A DNA stretch of 64,000 bases, taken from NCBI RefSeq assembly GCF_030378065.1, contig NZ_JAUCGJ010000004.1, positions 62,001 through 126,000 of the forward strand, written 5' to 3'. This DNA comes from Candidatus Venteria ishoeyi (GTDB taxonomy: Bacteria; Pseudomonadota; Gammaproteobacteria; Beggiatoales; Beggiatoaceae). Position numbers and translations under genes: made by a program. The notes beneath the pieces are model-generated. The model did no database searches and was not told where the DNA came from. It worked only from the letters and a program-made list of their open reading frames with translations. Positions 45,121 to 53,833 of this stretch are shown here, one piece after another (positions within the stretch are counted from its first letter, which is position 1; the number at the start of each line of letters is the position of its first letter).

Positions 45121-46070
45121 GAATTTTTATTTATAGCCTCATGGCTTTTATGCTTTACGGCTGCGGCGGCGGTGAAACCGGACAAGTGCCCATTTCCACA
45201 ACGACAGGTAATCTTATTTTGCAAGCTGAGCACGGCGTTGATGGCGCGGCTTATGGCCTGAGTGATTGCGGGGCTTGTCATGCGCTCACCGTTATCCACA
45301 AACAAGCGCCACAGATACGCGGCATGGTTGCTGCCAAGGGGTTTAACAGTTGCACGGGCTGTCACGGCGACAATGGCACGGACGAACCCCGCGCCTGTTT
45401 GATTTGTCACAATGCCACTGATTTACCGCAATCGCCTCAATTATCTGGTCAATATGCCCATTTATTTCAAGATCATGGCAACCTGAGTGATGCAGATTGC
45501 GTTACTTGCCATCAAGCCTCAGATATGGATGGGGTATTTGAACCCCAGGTTGATCTTACCCACTATGCTGGTGGAAATGCCTATAACAACAGCAGTGAGT
45601 TCTGCCTGCGCTGTCATAACCGGGATAATCATCAGGCCGGATTTGAGTTTAATCAGCAGGATTATGATTCACCCTTGATCGCAATGGCAGATAATTATCA
45701 TTTTATTGATAAACACGGCTGGGTTGATGGGATTGGTCAACGCACTTACAGCGGATTAAGGCCGGGTTATACCTATCAAACCCTGGTCGCCTGCACTGAT
45801 TGCCACGCCATGCACGGCACCACCAATCAACATCTGATTATTGACCAGGCGAGCAAGGGCGCGAGCCGTTTAAGCCCTGATTTCAGTACCTACCCAGTCA
45901 GCATTCATGAGGGTAACTACGCTCAATTATGTGTGCTCTGTCACCAGATGGAAACCAGCATCGTACAGGGTGACATGGACGCGGGTAATGGCTTATCCGG
46001 GGTACATCTGGTAAATGGTGACTGCCGACCTTGCCATACTCACGGCGAAGCGGTGCAGGCGGGGTTATAG
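45117..46070 (+). CDS. Octaheme c-type cytochrome lipoprotein
   Basis: The ATG at 45117 overlaps the previous stop (317 residues). A short signal ends in a lipobox 'LYGCGGG', with Gly rather than Asp after the Cys, which favours outer-membrane sorting. Eight CXXCH motifs follow: CGACH, CTGCH, CLICH, CVTCH, CLRCH, CTDCH, CVLCH and CRPCH. Parts resemble doubled CXXCH repeats ('ACTDCHAMHGT'). It may be the outer-membrane-anchored cytochrome that docks with the barrel encoded two genes upstream. The next gene starts two bases after the stop. Confidence 0.9.
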   Translation: MRIFIYSLMAFMLYGCGGGETGQVPISTTTGNLILQAEHGVDGAAYGLSDCGACHALTVIHKQAPQIRGMVAAKGFNSCTGCHGDNGTDEPRACLICHNATDLPQSPQLSGQYAHLFQDHGNLSDADCVTCHQASDMDGVFEPQVDLTHYAGGNAYNNSSEFCLRCHNRDNHQAGFEFNQQDYDSPLIAMADNYHFIDKHGWVDGIGQRTYSGLRPGYTYQTLVACTDCHAMHGTTNQHLIIDQASKGASRLSPDFSTYPVSIHEGNYAQLCVLCHQMETSIVQGDMDAGNGLSGVHLVNGDCRPCHTHGEAVQAGL

Positions 46071-46072
46071 CG

Positions 46073-46930
46073 GTGTTGGTTTTTATAATTCTCCTCAGCT
46101 TCAGTATCAGCCCGGTCATGGCACAAGAATATAAACTGCCAGCCGTACATCATCAGGTTGCTGTGACTATTCCCGCAGACATGCAGATTCCTGAAAACTT
46201 TAAACTGGATAAAAACAAACAACTGCAATGCGCAACTTGTCATGGCATAGCGGATATTGAAAATATCCCCTTAGAAGAAATTGATCCCCAGGCAACAGAT
46301 TTTCTCAACGGTGGCCCTTATCAAAAACTGACAAATTTTTGTTATGCCTGTCATGACAAACAGGACAATCAGAAGCTGAATATCCATAAAATGCTGAATA
46401 AACAACAGCAAGTGAACCAGGATCATTGTGATTTTTGTCACCTTGAAATCCCCGATCCCGCTGAGCCACCCGGTAAAGAAGTGCTTAAATTTCGCTTGCC
46501 CAAAGCCAAGCTCTGCTGGGGTTGTCACCTCAAAACCCCGCATTTGAACGCCATAACCCACCAGCAAAAGCTGTCTGACAAAATGCTGGAACAATTACAA
46601 AAAACGCAAGACCAGCAGCAGATTCGTTTTCCTCTGGGTGAGGATAAGCAAGTGATTTGCATTACCTGCCACAACAGCCATCAATACGGGGTTTTGGATG
46701 CTGATTCGGAAGCAGGCAAACAGATTGCCAATACGGATTTGGACACAGGTATCAGTTACCAACCTCATGCCTGGAATGAAGTTTACCAGCAGGATAAACA
46801 AAAACGCCTGGAAGAAGCTGGCAGGTCGGTTCATGAATTGACTTATCAACGTTTAAGCACCGAAGTGTTACTGCGCTTAACAGCTAAGGATGGGAGCTTG
46901 TGTCGTGTCTGTCACAGTTTTAAGGACTAG
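46073..46930 (+). CDS. Hexaheme c-type cytochrome
   Basis: I chose the GTG at 46073, two bases after the upstream stop, giving 285 residues with a signal peptide ('VFIILLSFSISPVMAQ'). A TTG at 46031 is possible but lies inside the preceding gene. Six CXXCH motifs: CATCH, CYACH, CDFCH, CWGCH, CITCH and CRVCH. A charged helical stretch lies between hemes 4 and 5 and another before heme 6. It is likely a soluble periplasmic electron carrier between the inner-membrane NapH-like protein and the outer-membrane complex. The gene ends the coupled block; a hairpin follows at 46950-46977. Confidence 0.88.
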   Translation: MLVFIILLSFSISPVMAQEYKLPAVHHQVAVTIPADMQIPENFKLDKNKQLQCATCHGIADIENIPLEEIDPQATDFLNGGPYQKLTNFCYACHDKQDNQKLNIHKMLNKQQQVNQDHCDFCHLEIPDPAEPPGKEVLKFRLPKAKLCWGCHLKTPHLNAITHQQKLSDKMLEQLQKTQDQQQIRFPLGEDKQVICITCHNSHQYGVLDADSEAGKQIANTDLDTGISYQPHAWNEVYQQDKQKRLEEAGRSVHELTYQRLSTEVLLRLTAKDGSLCRVCHSFKD

Positions 46931-46949
46931 AAAATGGCTGATGCTTTCT

Positions 46950-46977
46950 CATTCTCATCGCTACAGCGTGAGAATGC
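46950..46977. terminator. Hairpin after hexaheme gene
   Basis: CATTCTCA...TGAGAATG with an inner CGCT/AGCG pairing lies 20 bases after the cytochrome stop. It is possibly a terminator, and related to the hairpin family at 32848 and 40067. Confidence 0.4.
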
Positions 46978-47092
46978 ATACTGTGTTGCTCCAGCGGCAT
47001 ATGAGCAGGAGTGAGGTAACTTGCTACCCTATTAGAAACAACCTATGCTAATTCTAACGAGCAAGCAACAACCTATATTGAGGTCATAAATT

Positions 47093-47374
47093 ATGAATAT
47101 TCACACTGTAATAGACGATCAGCTTTTTCAGCAAGCTGTCCATATAACCGGGATGACAGATAAGCGCATATTGCTGGAATATGCATTACGTTCATTGCTG
47201 CAAGTACAGCAATCTCAGGCGACTTCAAAAGCTGATTCTACAGCATCAGAAATTGATTTTTGGGAACACTTACAACACTTTCGCAGTACGGTTGATTTAT
47301 CAGAACTGGGGGATATAGATGAGATTTTTGCCAATGTACGTGACAAAGATGTGGGTAGAACGGTAGAACTATGA
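47093..47374 (+). CDS. VapB-type antitoxin
   Basis: This 93-residue protein has the N-terminal region of VapB/VagC-like antitoxins that bind DNA as ribbon-helix-helix dimers ('MNIHTVIDDQLFQQAVHITG', 'KRILLEYALRSLL'). The acidic C-terminal tail would cover the toxin. Its stop overlaps the start of the PIN-domain toxin gene by 4 bases (ATGA). The pair interrupts the cytochrome locus between the hexaheme and NapH-like genes. Likely self-regulated by the complex, as in the family. Confidence 0.8.
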   Translation: MNIHTVIDDQLFQQAVHITGMTDKRILLEYALRSLLQVQQSQATSKADSTASEIDFWEHLQHFRSTVDLSELGDIDEIFANVRDKDVGRTVEL

Positions 47375-47793
47375 CCTCATATTATTTATTAGACACTAAT
47401 ATTCTTTCAGAAGTCATTAAACCTCAGCCATCATCACCGGTGCTTGAGCGTATAAACCACTATAAAGCTGAACTGGCAACAACCAGTGTGGTTGTGCATG
47501 AACTCTTATTTGGTTGTTTACGCCTGCCGCTCGAATCTAAACGCCGTGCCAAACTCCATGATTATATCCACCGGATTGTATTAACTGGTTTACCGATTTA
47601 TCCCTATGATACGGCTGCCGCATTATGGCATTCCCAGGAACGTGCCCGCTTGACAGCACAGGGCAAAACACCACCTTTTACCGATGGACAGATTGCAGCC
47701 ATTGCTAAAGTGAATAATCTAATCTTAGTCACCCGTAATGTAAGTGACTTTGATAAATTTGAAGGTTTGACTGTGGAAAATTGGTTTGCTTGA
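47371..47793 (+). CDS. vapC: VapC-type PIN-domain toxin
   Basis: This 140-residue PIN-domain ribonuclease has the conserved acidic set: Asp in 'YYLLDTNILSE', Glu in 'VVVHELLFGC', Asp in 'FTDGQIAAIA' and a late Asp in 'TRNVSDF'. These coordinate the metal in VapC toxins, which cleave specific tRNAs or rRNA. The antitoxin gene is directly upstream and overlapping. All key residues are present, so the toxin is probably active. Confidence 0.9.
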   Translation: MTSYYLLDTNILSEVIKPQPSSPVLERINHYKAELATTSVVVHELLFGCLRLPLESKRRAKLHDYIHRIVLTGLPIYPYDTAAALWHSQERARLTAQGKTPPFTDGQIAAIAKVNNLILVTRNVSDFDKFEGLTVENWFA

Positions 47794-47867
47794 TTTTCTC
47801 ATTTCCATCACTCCTGTGTGGGAGCAAAAGAAGACCGTAAACCGCCAACCACCAACCATAACCCATT

Positions 47868-50009
47868 ATGTTTAAGAAATTACGCCAAATCCCCAACGCG
47901 CAAAAATTCCGTTATGCGCTGATAGTGTTATCTATCGGCGTATTCTTCTCCCCCTGGCTGTTTATCCCGCAACTCGTTGGCAATGACGATTTGTGCGGCC
48001 CATTGTGCCTGAGACGTTTTTATCTCTATTTCCCCGGCATGGATCTGGCAGACTTGTGGCAACACATCAGAGTGGCCTTTATCGGCGCGGGATTTCTGGG
48101 GATTATTCTTGTCAGCACCTTGTTTTTTGGGCGTATCTGGTGCAGCTATATCTGCCCGGTGGGTGGCTTGCCAGAACTGCTCAGCCGGATGCTCAATGAT
48201 CGCTGGAAAATTGAATACCGGTCTTTGCCGCAAGTCCCTATTCGCTATGGTTATTTCAGCGTTTATCTGGTGCTGTTTCCCATGCTGGGCGTCAGCGCCT
48301 GCACCCTGTGTAACTTCATGACCGTGCCGCGCATGTTTGAAGCGTTCAGTGGTGAAATTCGCGGTTTTCTCTATATTCTCTCTGCTATCGGGCTGACCAA
48401 TCTGGGCTTGTTTTTATTGCTGGGGGTTTTTGCCAGCAAAGGCCGCGCTTATTGCCAGTTTCTTTGTCCTATCGGCGCGATTGACGCGCTGGTCAATCGC
48501 GTTGCTGCCAAATTTCATTTTACCCGCCGTATCCGGGTGGAGCGCAATCGCTGCACCGGCTGTAATCAGTGCGCTAAAAATTGTATGTGTGGGGCGATTA
48601 AAATGGTGGACAAGATTGCGGTGGTGGATCAGCTTTCCTGCATGTCTTGTCATGAATGTGTGGATGTCTGTGACTGGAGTGCTATCGACTGGCGCCACAA
48701 TCCCATTGATAAAACCCCAAAACGTAAGAAAAAAGGTATAGACTTCCATCCTCAGCCCACCTGGATCAGCGTTCATAAACATACGCCGCCAAGCCGCCTG
48801 AAAATCAACTGGCAACGGGTTATATTCAGCATTATTATGCTCACAATGCTGGGCTTTATTATTATCACCGAAGCCATTGCCGCGCAACGCTACCCGGACC
48901 CGGATGGCTGCCAAACCTGCCATGCCCTGCCCAATCTAGCCTATCGGGATAAACAAGGATTATTGCGCAATGCCAGTATCGATAATGAACACTATTACGC
49001 CTCCCTGCACGGTAGCGTGCCTTGCCGTGATTGTCATCGTAAAATCACCCAATATCCCCATGACCCAAAAAATGGTGCTGTGGATTGTGGTGCCAGTTGC
49101 CATCTTGAAGAGCCTTCTGACCAAAAAGCCTATAGTCACGAGGATGTTATTAAAGAATTTCAACATTCCGCCCACGCTCAGGGCTGGAGCAAAAATCTTA
49201 CCGCTGAAAACCGCCTTGAAGAAGTCGAGCAGGAAACCAGCCCTTCCTGCCGCTGGTGTCACAATAACAGCCTTTACATTGAGCCGGATAAAATCACCCA
49301 GTTCCAGCACGCTCTGGATCACCATGACCAGGCTTGCGGTACTTGTCACCAGGGTATTGCCTGGCGGGATCGTATCGGGGGGCATATCTTGCGGCGTTTT
49401 ATCGGCGCGCGTTGGAGTAAGGCCGAAACCAATCAGGTTTGTCAAAATTGTCATGGTGACATTAAAAAAATGCAAAACCTGACCCGCAAGGATGCCCAAA
49501 CCGGTGAGGAGAAAAAACCATCAGCTGATTTCATCCATGCCAGCCAAACCTACGACATGACCTTGCACGGTCGTTTAATCGCCAAAGACAATGCAGAAGG
49601 CGCAAGCTGCAACGACTGCCACGCACCTCAAGGTTTACATCACAATCATCTGTCCGCACAAAACCACCAGTCCAGCACCCATCCAAATCAGTTAGCCACA
49701 AGCTGCGGTCAAAGCGATTGTCATGCCTATGCCAACAATCCGCTTAATGCCGGTTTTCTAAACACCAATCTCCATGATGTTAAACAACTACCGGTTGATT
49801 TCAAGCTGATTCTGAGCAAAGACGATTATTTGAACTCCAACTGGTTTATCACACTTATCATCATACTACCCGTGCTGTTATTGCTTATTATTGGCAGTTT
49901 ACTCTGGTCCATCCTTATCGGCCCCTGGGCTAAACCAAAAATCACTGCTATTGTCGGTGGCAAACGATTTTTAGATGTTATGCTAGGGAATCCCAGGTTG
50001 AAAAAATGA
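47868..50009 (+). CDS. NapH-like polyferredoxin fused to an octaheme cytochrome domain
   Basis: This is a 713-residue inner-membrane protein. The N-terminal ~215 residues have about four helices and two CX3CP motifs ('CSYICPVGG', 'CQFLCPIGAID'), as in NapH/CcoG quinol-linked proteins. Residues about 225-265 hold two 4Fe-4S clusters ('CTGCNQCAKNC', 'CMSCHECVDVC'). A helix at about 318-340 leads to a periplasmic domain with eight heme motifs: CQTCH, CRDCH, CGASCH (CX3CH), CRWCH, CGTCH, CQNCH, CNDCH and CGQSDCH (CX4CH). A final helix lies near 655-680. It may oxidise quinol and pass electrons directly to hemes. The fusion is unusual; the quinol role is inferred from NapH. Confidence 0.88.
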   Translation: MFKKLRQIPNAQKFRYALIVLSIGVFFSPWLFIPQLVGNDDLCGPLCLRRFYLYFPGMDLADLWQHIRVAFIGAGFLGIILVSTLFFGRIWCSYICPVGGLPELLSRMLNDRWKIEYRSLPQVPIRYGYFSVYLVLFPMLGVSACTLCNFMTVPRMFEAFSGEIRGFLYILSAIGLTNLGLFLLLGVFASKGRAYCQFLCPIGAIDALVNRVAAKFHFTRRIRVERNRCTGCNQCAKNCMCGAIKMVDKIAVVDQLSCMSCHECVDVCDWSAIDWRHNPIDKTPKRKKKGIDFHPQPTWISVHKHTPPSRLKINWQRVIFSIIMLTMLGFIIITEAIAAQRYPDPDGCQTCHALPNLAYRDKQGLLRNASIDNEHYYASLHGSVPCRDCHRKITQYPHDPKNGAVDCGASCHLEEPSDQKAYSHEDVIKEFQHSAHAQGWSKNLTAENRLEEVEQETSPSCRWCHNNSLYIEPDKITQFQHALDHHDQACGTCHQGIAWRDRIGGHILRRFIGARWSKAETNQVCQNCHGDIKKMQNLTRKDAQTGEEKKPSADFIHASQTYDMTLHGRLIAKDNAEGASCNDCHAPQGLHHNHLSAQNHQSSTHPNQLATSCGQSDCHAYANNPLNAGFLNTNLHDVKQLPVDFKLILSKDDYLNSNWFITLIIILPVLLLLIIGSLLWSILIGPWAKPKITAIVGGKRFLDVMLGNPRLKK

Positions 50010-50121
50010 GAGTAGTTTGCGGTTTAGAGTTGGGTTAGGGATTCTAATGGTCAATTATTATGTTATTTTTATTAGGCGATAAACAATTTGAGTATGATGC
50101 GTTGTCCGTATAAATTTTAAT

Positions 50122-51066
50122 ATGAAAATTTTATACAAAATTATTGGTCTATCAAATACACCAGTCAGCCATATAGAAAAAATAATTTCGGCTATCGGCG
50201 GTTTTTTAGCCATTCTGAGTATATTGATCATCAGCCAATGGTTAGTGGGTGCTTATGCTGCTGCAATCATTGTTGCCTCTATGGGTGCATCCGCTGTTTT
50301 ATTATTCGCAGTGCCGCATGGCCCCTTGTCGCAACCCTGGCCGGTGCTGGGAGGACATGTCATTTCAGCGCTTATTGGGATTACTTGCGCTCAATTTATT
50401 AGCAATGAAATTTTTGCAGCCAGTCTGGCGGTTGGTATTGCCATTGCTGCCATGTATTATTTGCAATGTATCCATCCTCCAGGTGGTGCTACCGCTTTAT
50501 CGGCTGTCATGGGGGGAGAATCAATACATGCCCTTGGCTATCAATATGCAGTAACGCCTGTTTTATTAAATGTATTGATTATTCTTTTTTTTGGCGTACT
50601 GTTTAATGCTTTTTTTCACTGGCGACGCTATCCGGCTTTTTGGTTTGATAAAAAAACAGAAAAAGAGGCCAGCAACAAAGTCCGAGCCAATATTACACAT
50701 GAGGATTTTGTTTACGCGCTGACTGAAATTGATTCATTCATTGATGTCAATGAACAGGACTTGTTACACATCTATGAATTGGTTATGGGGAAGCCACAAG
50801 CACACGCCTTAAAACCAGAAAATCTGTTTGTTGGGGGGTACTATAGCAATGGTCAATATGGTAATGACTGGGCAGTGCGGCAAATTGTTGACAGCCCGGA
50901 AAATAAGCGGCAAGCCGATGATATTGTGATATACAAAATTGTTGCGGGTCATGGCAGGCGTAGTTCTGCTTATTCCTCACGAAATGATTTTTTACGCTGG
51001 GCAAAGCATCAAGTGATACGAGAGGAAGACAATTGGAAAAGAATTGATGGCTCTCATTCAATCTAG
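50122..51066 (+). CDS. HPP family membrane protein
   Basis: This is a 314-residue protein. Residues about 20-170 contain five or so hydrophobic helices and the family signature 'CIHPPGGATALSAVMGG'. The hydrophilic C-terminal half ('GRRSSAYSSRNDFLRWAKHQ') is not the CBS pair seen in some members. Plant HPP proteins have been linked to nitrite transport; bacterial roles are little known. It sits between the NapH-like and radical SAM genes on the same strand, but with 112 and 102-base gaps, so operon membership is uncertain. Confidence 0.85.
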   Translation: MKILYKIIGLSNTPVSHIEKIISAIGGFLAILSILIISQWLVGAYAAAIIVASMGASAVLLFAVPHGPLSQPWPVLGGHVISALIGITCAQFISNEIFAASLAVGIAIAAMYYLQCIHPPGGATALSAVMGGESIHALGYQYAVTPVLLNVLIILFFGVLFNAFFHWRRYPAFWFDKKTEKEASNKVRANITHEDFVYALTEIDSFIDVNEQDLLHIYELVMGKPQAHALKPENLFVGGYYSNGQYGNDWAVRQIVDSPENKRQADDIVIYKIVAGHGRRSSAYSSRNDFLRWAKHQVIREEDNWKRIDGSHSI

Positions 51067-51089
51067 CCCAGCAGAATAATTTCTCGCTC

Positions 51090-51144
51090 CCACGCTCCAG
51101 CGTGGTAGTGTATACCTGTTGTTTATTGCCGCTGGAGCGGCAAT
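51090..51144. repeat. Two hairpins before the radical SAM gene
   Basis: CCACGC/GCGTGG (51090-51105) belongs to the dispersed 'cacgctccagcgtgg' family. A second perfect 9-bp stem, ATTGCCGCT with AGCGGCAAT, follows at 51125-51144. Confidence 0.55.
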
Positions 51145-51168
51145 GAGAAATGTGTGAGTGTAAAAGCT

Positions 51169-52428
51169 ATGAATCAAAAACATGCTGAGCTATCCCTACT
51201 CGCCATCAATTTAACCCGCCGCTGTAATCTTGCCTGCGCGCACTGTTACCTGGATGCCGATACCCTGCGCAAGCATAACCCCGATGAATTAAGCACTCAA
51301 GCCGTGTGCGATTTGCTGGATGATGTTGCCACCTTAAATCATGGCACGATGGTAGTTTTAACTGGTGGTGAGCCTTTGCTGCGGCGGGATTTGGAAGCCA
51401 TTGTAGAACATGGTACGAAACAGGAACTGGCGATTGTGCTGGGCACTAACGGTGCTTTATTAACCCGGCAACGGGCAAAAAGCCTGCAACAGGCGGGGTT
51501 GATGGGCGTGGGTATCAGCGTGGACTCGCTGAACCCGGAATACCATGATAAGTTTCGCGGACAAAACGGTACCTGGCAGCAGACCATGAGCGGCATAGAA
51601 AACTGCCGCCGCATTGGTTTGTCTTTTCAAATACATTTTTCCATCACCGATGATAATGCCGATGAACTGCCGGCGATGATTGAGTTTGCCCAGCTCAGCG
51701 GGGCGCGGGTGATGAATATCTTTTTTCTGGTTTGCACCGGACGTGGCGAGTCGTTTTCTAACATTAACCCTACCCGTTATGAGCAAAGCTTAAAACAAAT
51801 TATTCAGGCACAGGCTGATTTTCCTGATTTGATTATTCGTCCGCGCTGTGCACCACATTTTAAGCGCGTCGCCTGGCAACAAAACCCGGATAGCCCCCTG
51901 AATCAAATCAGTGGGCGTGAAGGCGATGGCTGTATTGCCGGAATTCATTACGCCAGAGTTAAAGCGGATGGCGGGGTGACGGCTTGCCCTTATATTGAAA
52001 ATGAAGTCGGGCATATTCGCCAGCAGAAATTTTCCACAATCTGGCAGCAGGCACAGGACTTCCAACAATTAAGACAGCCCAAATTAAGCGGGCGTTGTGG
52101 TGTCTGTGAATACCAGCAGCTTTGTGGCGGTTGCCGCGCCCGTCCGGTGGCGGTGGGTAAAAGCTTAATGGATGAAGATAATTTTTGTGCTTACGTGCCG
52201 CAAGGTGGCAGCATGATTCAGGCATTAAGCGACGATGCTTATAAAGTCACCTGGAGTGAGCAGGCGCACAGCCGTTTACAGCATGTGCCGAAGTTTTTAC
52301 GCAAAATGGTTAAAAAACGGGCCGAAGCGTATGTGGCAGAGCAGGGGGAAACGGAAGTAACCACTACGCATTTAAGCATTTTATCCGCACGCCGTTTTGG
52401 TGGCAAGCCGGGTAATCATGACAGTTGA
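51169..52428 (+). CDS. Radical SAM/SPASM protein (NirJ/AhbD-like) with C-terminal PCP_red-like domain
   Basis: I chose the ATG at 51169 (419 residues); a GTG at 51154 would add five. The radical SAM cluster motif is 'CNLACAHCY' (CX3CX2C), followed by 'VLTGGEPLLRRDL'. A SPASM-type Cys set lies at about 325-365 ('GRCGVCEYQQLCGGCRARP'). Resemblance is to heme-modifying NirJ/AhbC/AhbD enzymes ('NLTRRCNLACAHCYLDAD'). The last ~55 residues ('WSEQAHSRLQHVPKFLRKMV') resemble the PCP_red domain of protochlorophyllide reductases. The gene overlaps the next (a HemY-like oxidase), implying a joint role in heme or modified-tetrapyrrole synthesis. Confidence 0.8.
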   Translation: MNQKHAELSLLAINLTRRCNLACAHCYLDADTLRKHNPDELSTQAVCDLLDDVATLNHGTMVVLTGGEPLLRRDLEAIVEHGTKQELAIVLGTNGALLTRQRAKSLQQAGLMGVGISVDSLNPEYHDKFRGQNGTWQQTMSGIENCRRIGLSFQIHFSITDDNADELPAMIEFAQLSGARVMNIFFLVCTGRGESFSNINPTRYEQSLKQIIQAQADFPDLIIRPRCAPHFKRVAWQQNPDSPLNQISGREGDGCIAGIHYARVKADGGVTACPYIENEVGHIRQQKFSTIWQQAQDFQQLRQPKLSGRCGVCEYQQLCGGCRARPVAVGKSLMDEDNFCAYVPQGGSMIQALSDDAYKVTWSEQAHSRLQHVPKFLRKMVKKRAEAYVAEQGETEVTTTHLSILSARRFGGKPGNHDS

Positions 52429-53833
52429 AACGCTTATCATCGGCGCGGGTATTTCCGGTTTAAGCACTGCCTGGCAGTTGGCGCAAGCGGGTTGTTCCGT
52501 AGCAGTCTGGGAGAGTGGTGCGCGTTTAGGGGGTAAAATCGCCACAGATTATGATCCGGTATCGGGTTATACCACGGAGCAGGCCGCTTCCATGGTGCTG
52601 AATTTTCGCCCTGAAGTATCACGCTTTTTACAGGAAACGGGTCTGGAATCCTGTAAATTAATTCGCAGCCCCACCACCAAACGTTATTTAATCCATCAAG
52701 GGCAGTTGCGTGAAGTGCCGATGACTTTAAGTGGTTTACTGTTGACGCCCCTATGGTCATGGCCTGCAAAATTAAGATTGTTGCTTGAGCCTTTTATTAT
52801 GCAACAGGGCCATGCCAACGAAACGGTGGCTGAATTTGTACGCCGACGTTTAGGATCGGAAATATTGGATAAGGCGCTAGGCGCTTATATTTCCGGCACC
52901 CTGGCTTCAGACCCTGAACAGGCCAGCGCGCAGGCAATTTTGCCACGTCTGACGGCTTTGGAGCAGCGTTACGGCAGTTTAACCGCCGGGGTTTTTGCGC
53001 ATAAGGTTTTAAATAAGAAACAGGCCAGTGAAACGGAGGGATTTTCTTTTCAAGGCGGTATGAGTGCCCTGGTTGAAAAATTAGCCGTTGGCATTGCTTC
53101 AAAGATTCATTTGCAGCATAAGCTGGTGGCGGTGAGTCCTGAGCATAACGGTTGGTCGGTAGTGGCGCAAACCCCAACAGGTGAAAAATCGCTATGGGTT
53201 AGAAATCTGATTTTAACCACCCCCGCACCTGCCACTGCTCAGTTATTAAAATATTTTGATAAACCCTTATCTGAGTTGTTAACAGGGATTCAATACGCAC
53301 CTTTGTCCGTGGTTCATCTGGGGGTTAAAAAAGACAATATTAAACATGCGGTTTCAGGCACGGGTTTTTTAACCCCGCCCAAAGAAAAAACTGTGATTAA
53401 TGGCAGTATGTGGATGCATAGCTTATTTCAAAATCGTGCGCCAACAGACCATGTTTTGTTAAGTAATTATTTAGGCGGAGCCAGGCATCCCGAGGTGATA
53501 AACTGGGATAAACAACAGTGTATTGATAGCGTCACTCAAGAATTACAGGATTTATTAGGTTTATCAGGTCATGCGGCTTGGGCCAAAGTGGATCAACATG
53601 CGCAAGCCCTGCCCTTGTATCATGGTCATTACATGCAACGCCAACAACAGATTCAGCAATGTCTTAGACAACATACGGGCTTGTATTTACAGGGCAATTA
53701 TATCGGTGGCGTTTCCATCCGTGATCGCATTATCCAGGCAGAAAAACTGGCGCAAGTCATCTTGTCCAAAACAGCCTCTCATTCAGCGCAAACAGCGACC
53801 CATCATGAAACCACAATCCCCATCAACAGATGA
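52418..53833 (+). CDS. hemY: Protoporphyrinogen/coproporphyrinogen oxidase (HemY-like)
   Basis: This is a 471-residue FAD-dependent oxidase. Start ATG 52418 overlaps the radical SAM stop by 11 bases. The FAD-binding N-terminus reads 'ETLIIGAGISGLSTAWQLA' and 'WESGARLGGKIATD'; 'ISGTLASDPEQASAQAI' and the C-terminal 'GLYLQGNYIGGVSIRDRI' are typical of PPOX. HemY enzymes oxidise protoporphyrinogen IX or coproporphyrinogen III. Linked to a NirJ/AhbD-like gene and close to genes needing 37 hemes, it may supply heme for these cytochromes. Which porphyrinogen it uses is not clear from sequence. Confidence 0.85.
   Translation: MTVETLIIGAGISGLSTAWQLAQAGCSVAVWESGARLGGKIATDYDPVSGYTTEQAASMVLNFRPEVSRFLQETGLESCKLIRSPTTKRYLIHQGQLREVPMTLSGLLLTPLWSWPAKLRLLLEPFIMQQGHANETVAEFVRRRLGSEILDKALGAYISGTLASDPEQASAQAILPRLTALEQRYGSLTAGVFAHKVLNKKQASETEGFSFQGGMSALVEKLAVGIASKIHLQHKLVAVSPEHNGWSVVAQTPTGEKSLWVRNLILTTPAPATAQLLKYFDKPLSELLTGIQYAPLSVVHLGVKKDNIKHAVSGTGFLTPPKEKTVINGSMWMHSLFQNRAPTDHVLLSNYLGGARHPEVINWDKQQCIDSVTQELQDLLGLSGHAAWAKVDQHAQALPLYHGHYMQRQQQIQQCLRQHTGLYLQGNYIGGVSIRDRIIQAEKLAQVILSKTASHSAQTATHHETTIPINR

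Noticed and set aside
48640-48660. A ninth heme motif (CMSCH) in the NapH-like protein
   Set aside because: It is part of the ferredoxin cluster CMSCHECVDVC on the cytoplasmic side; the His is incidental.
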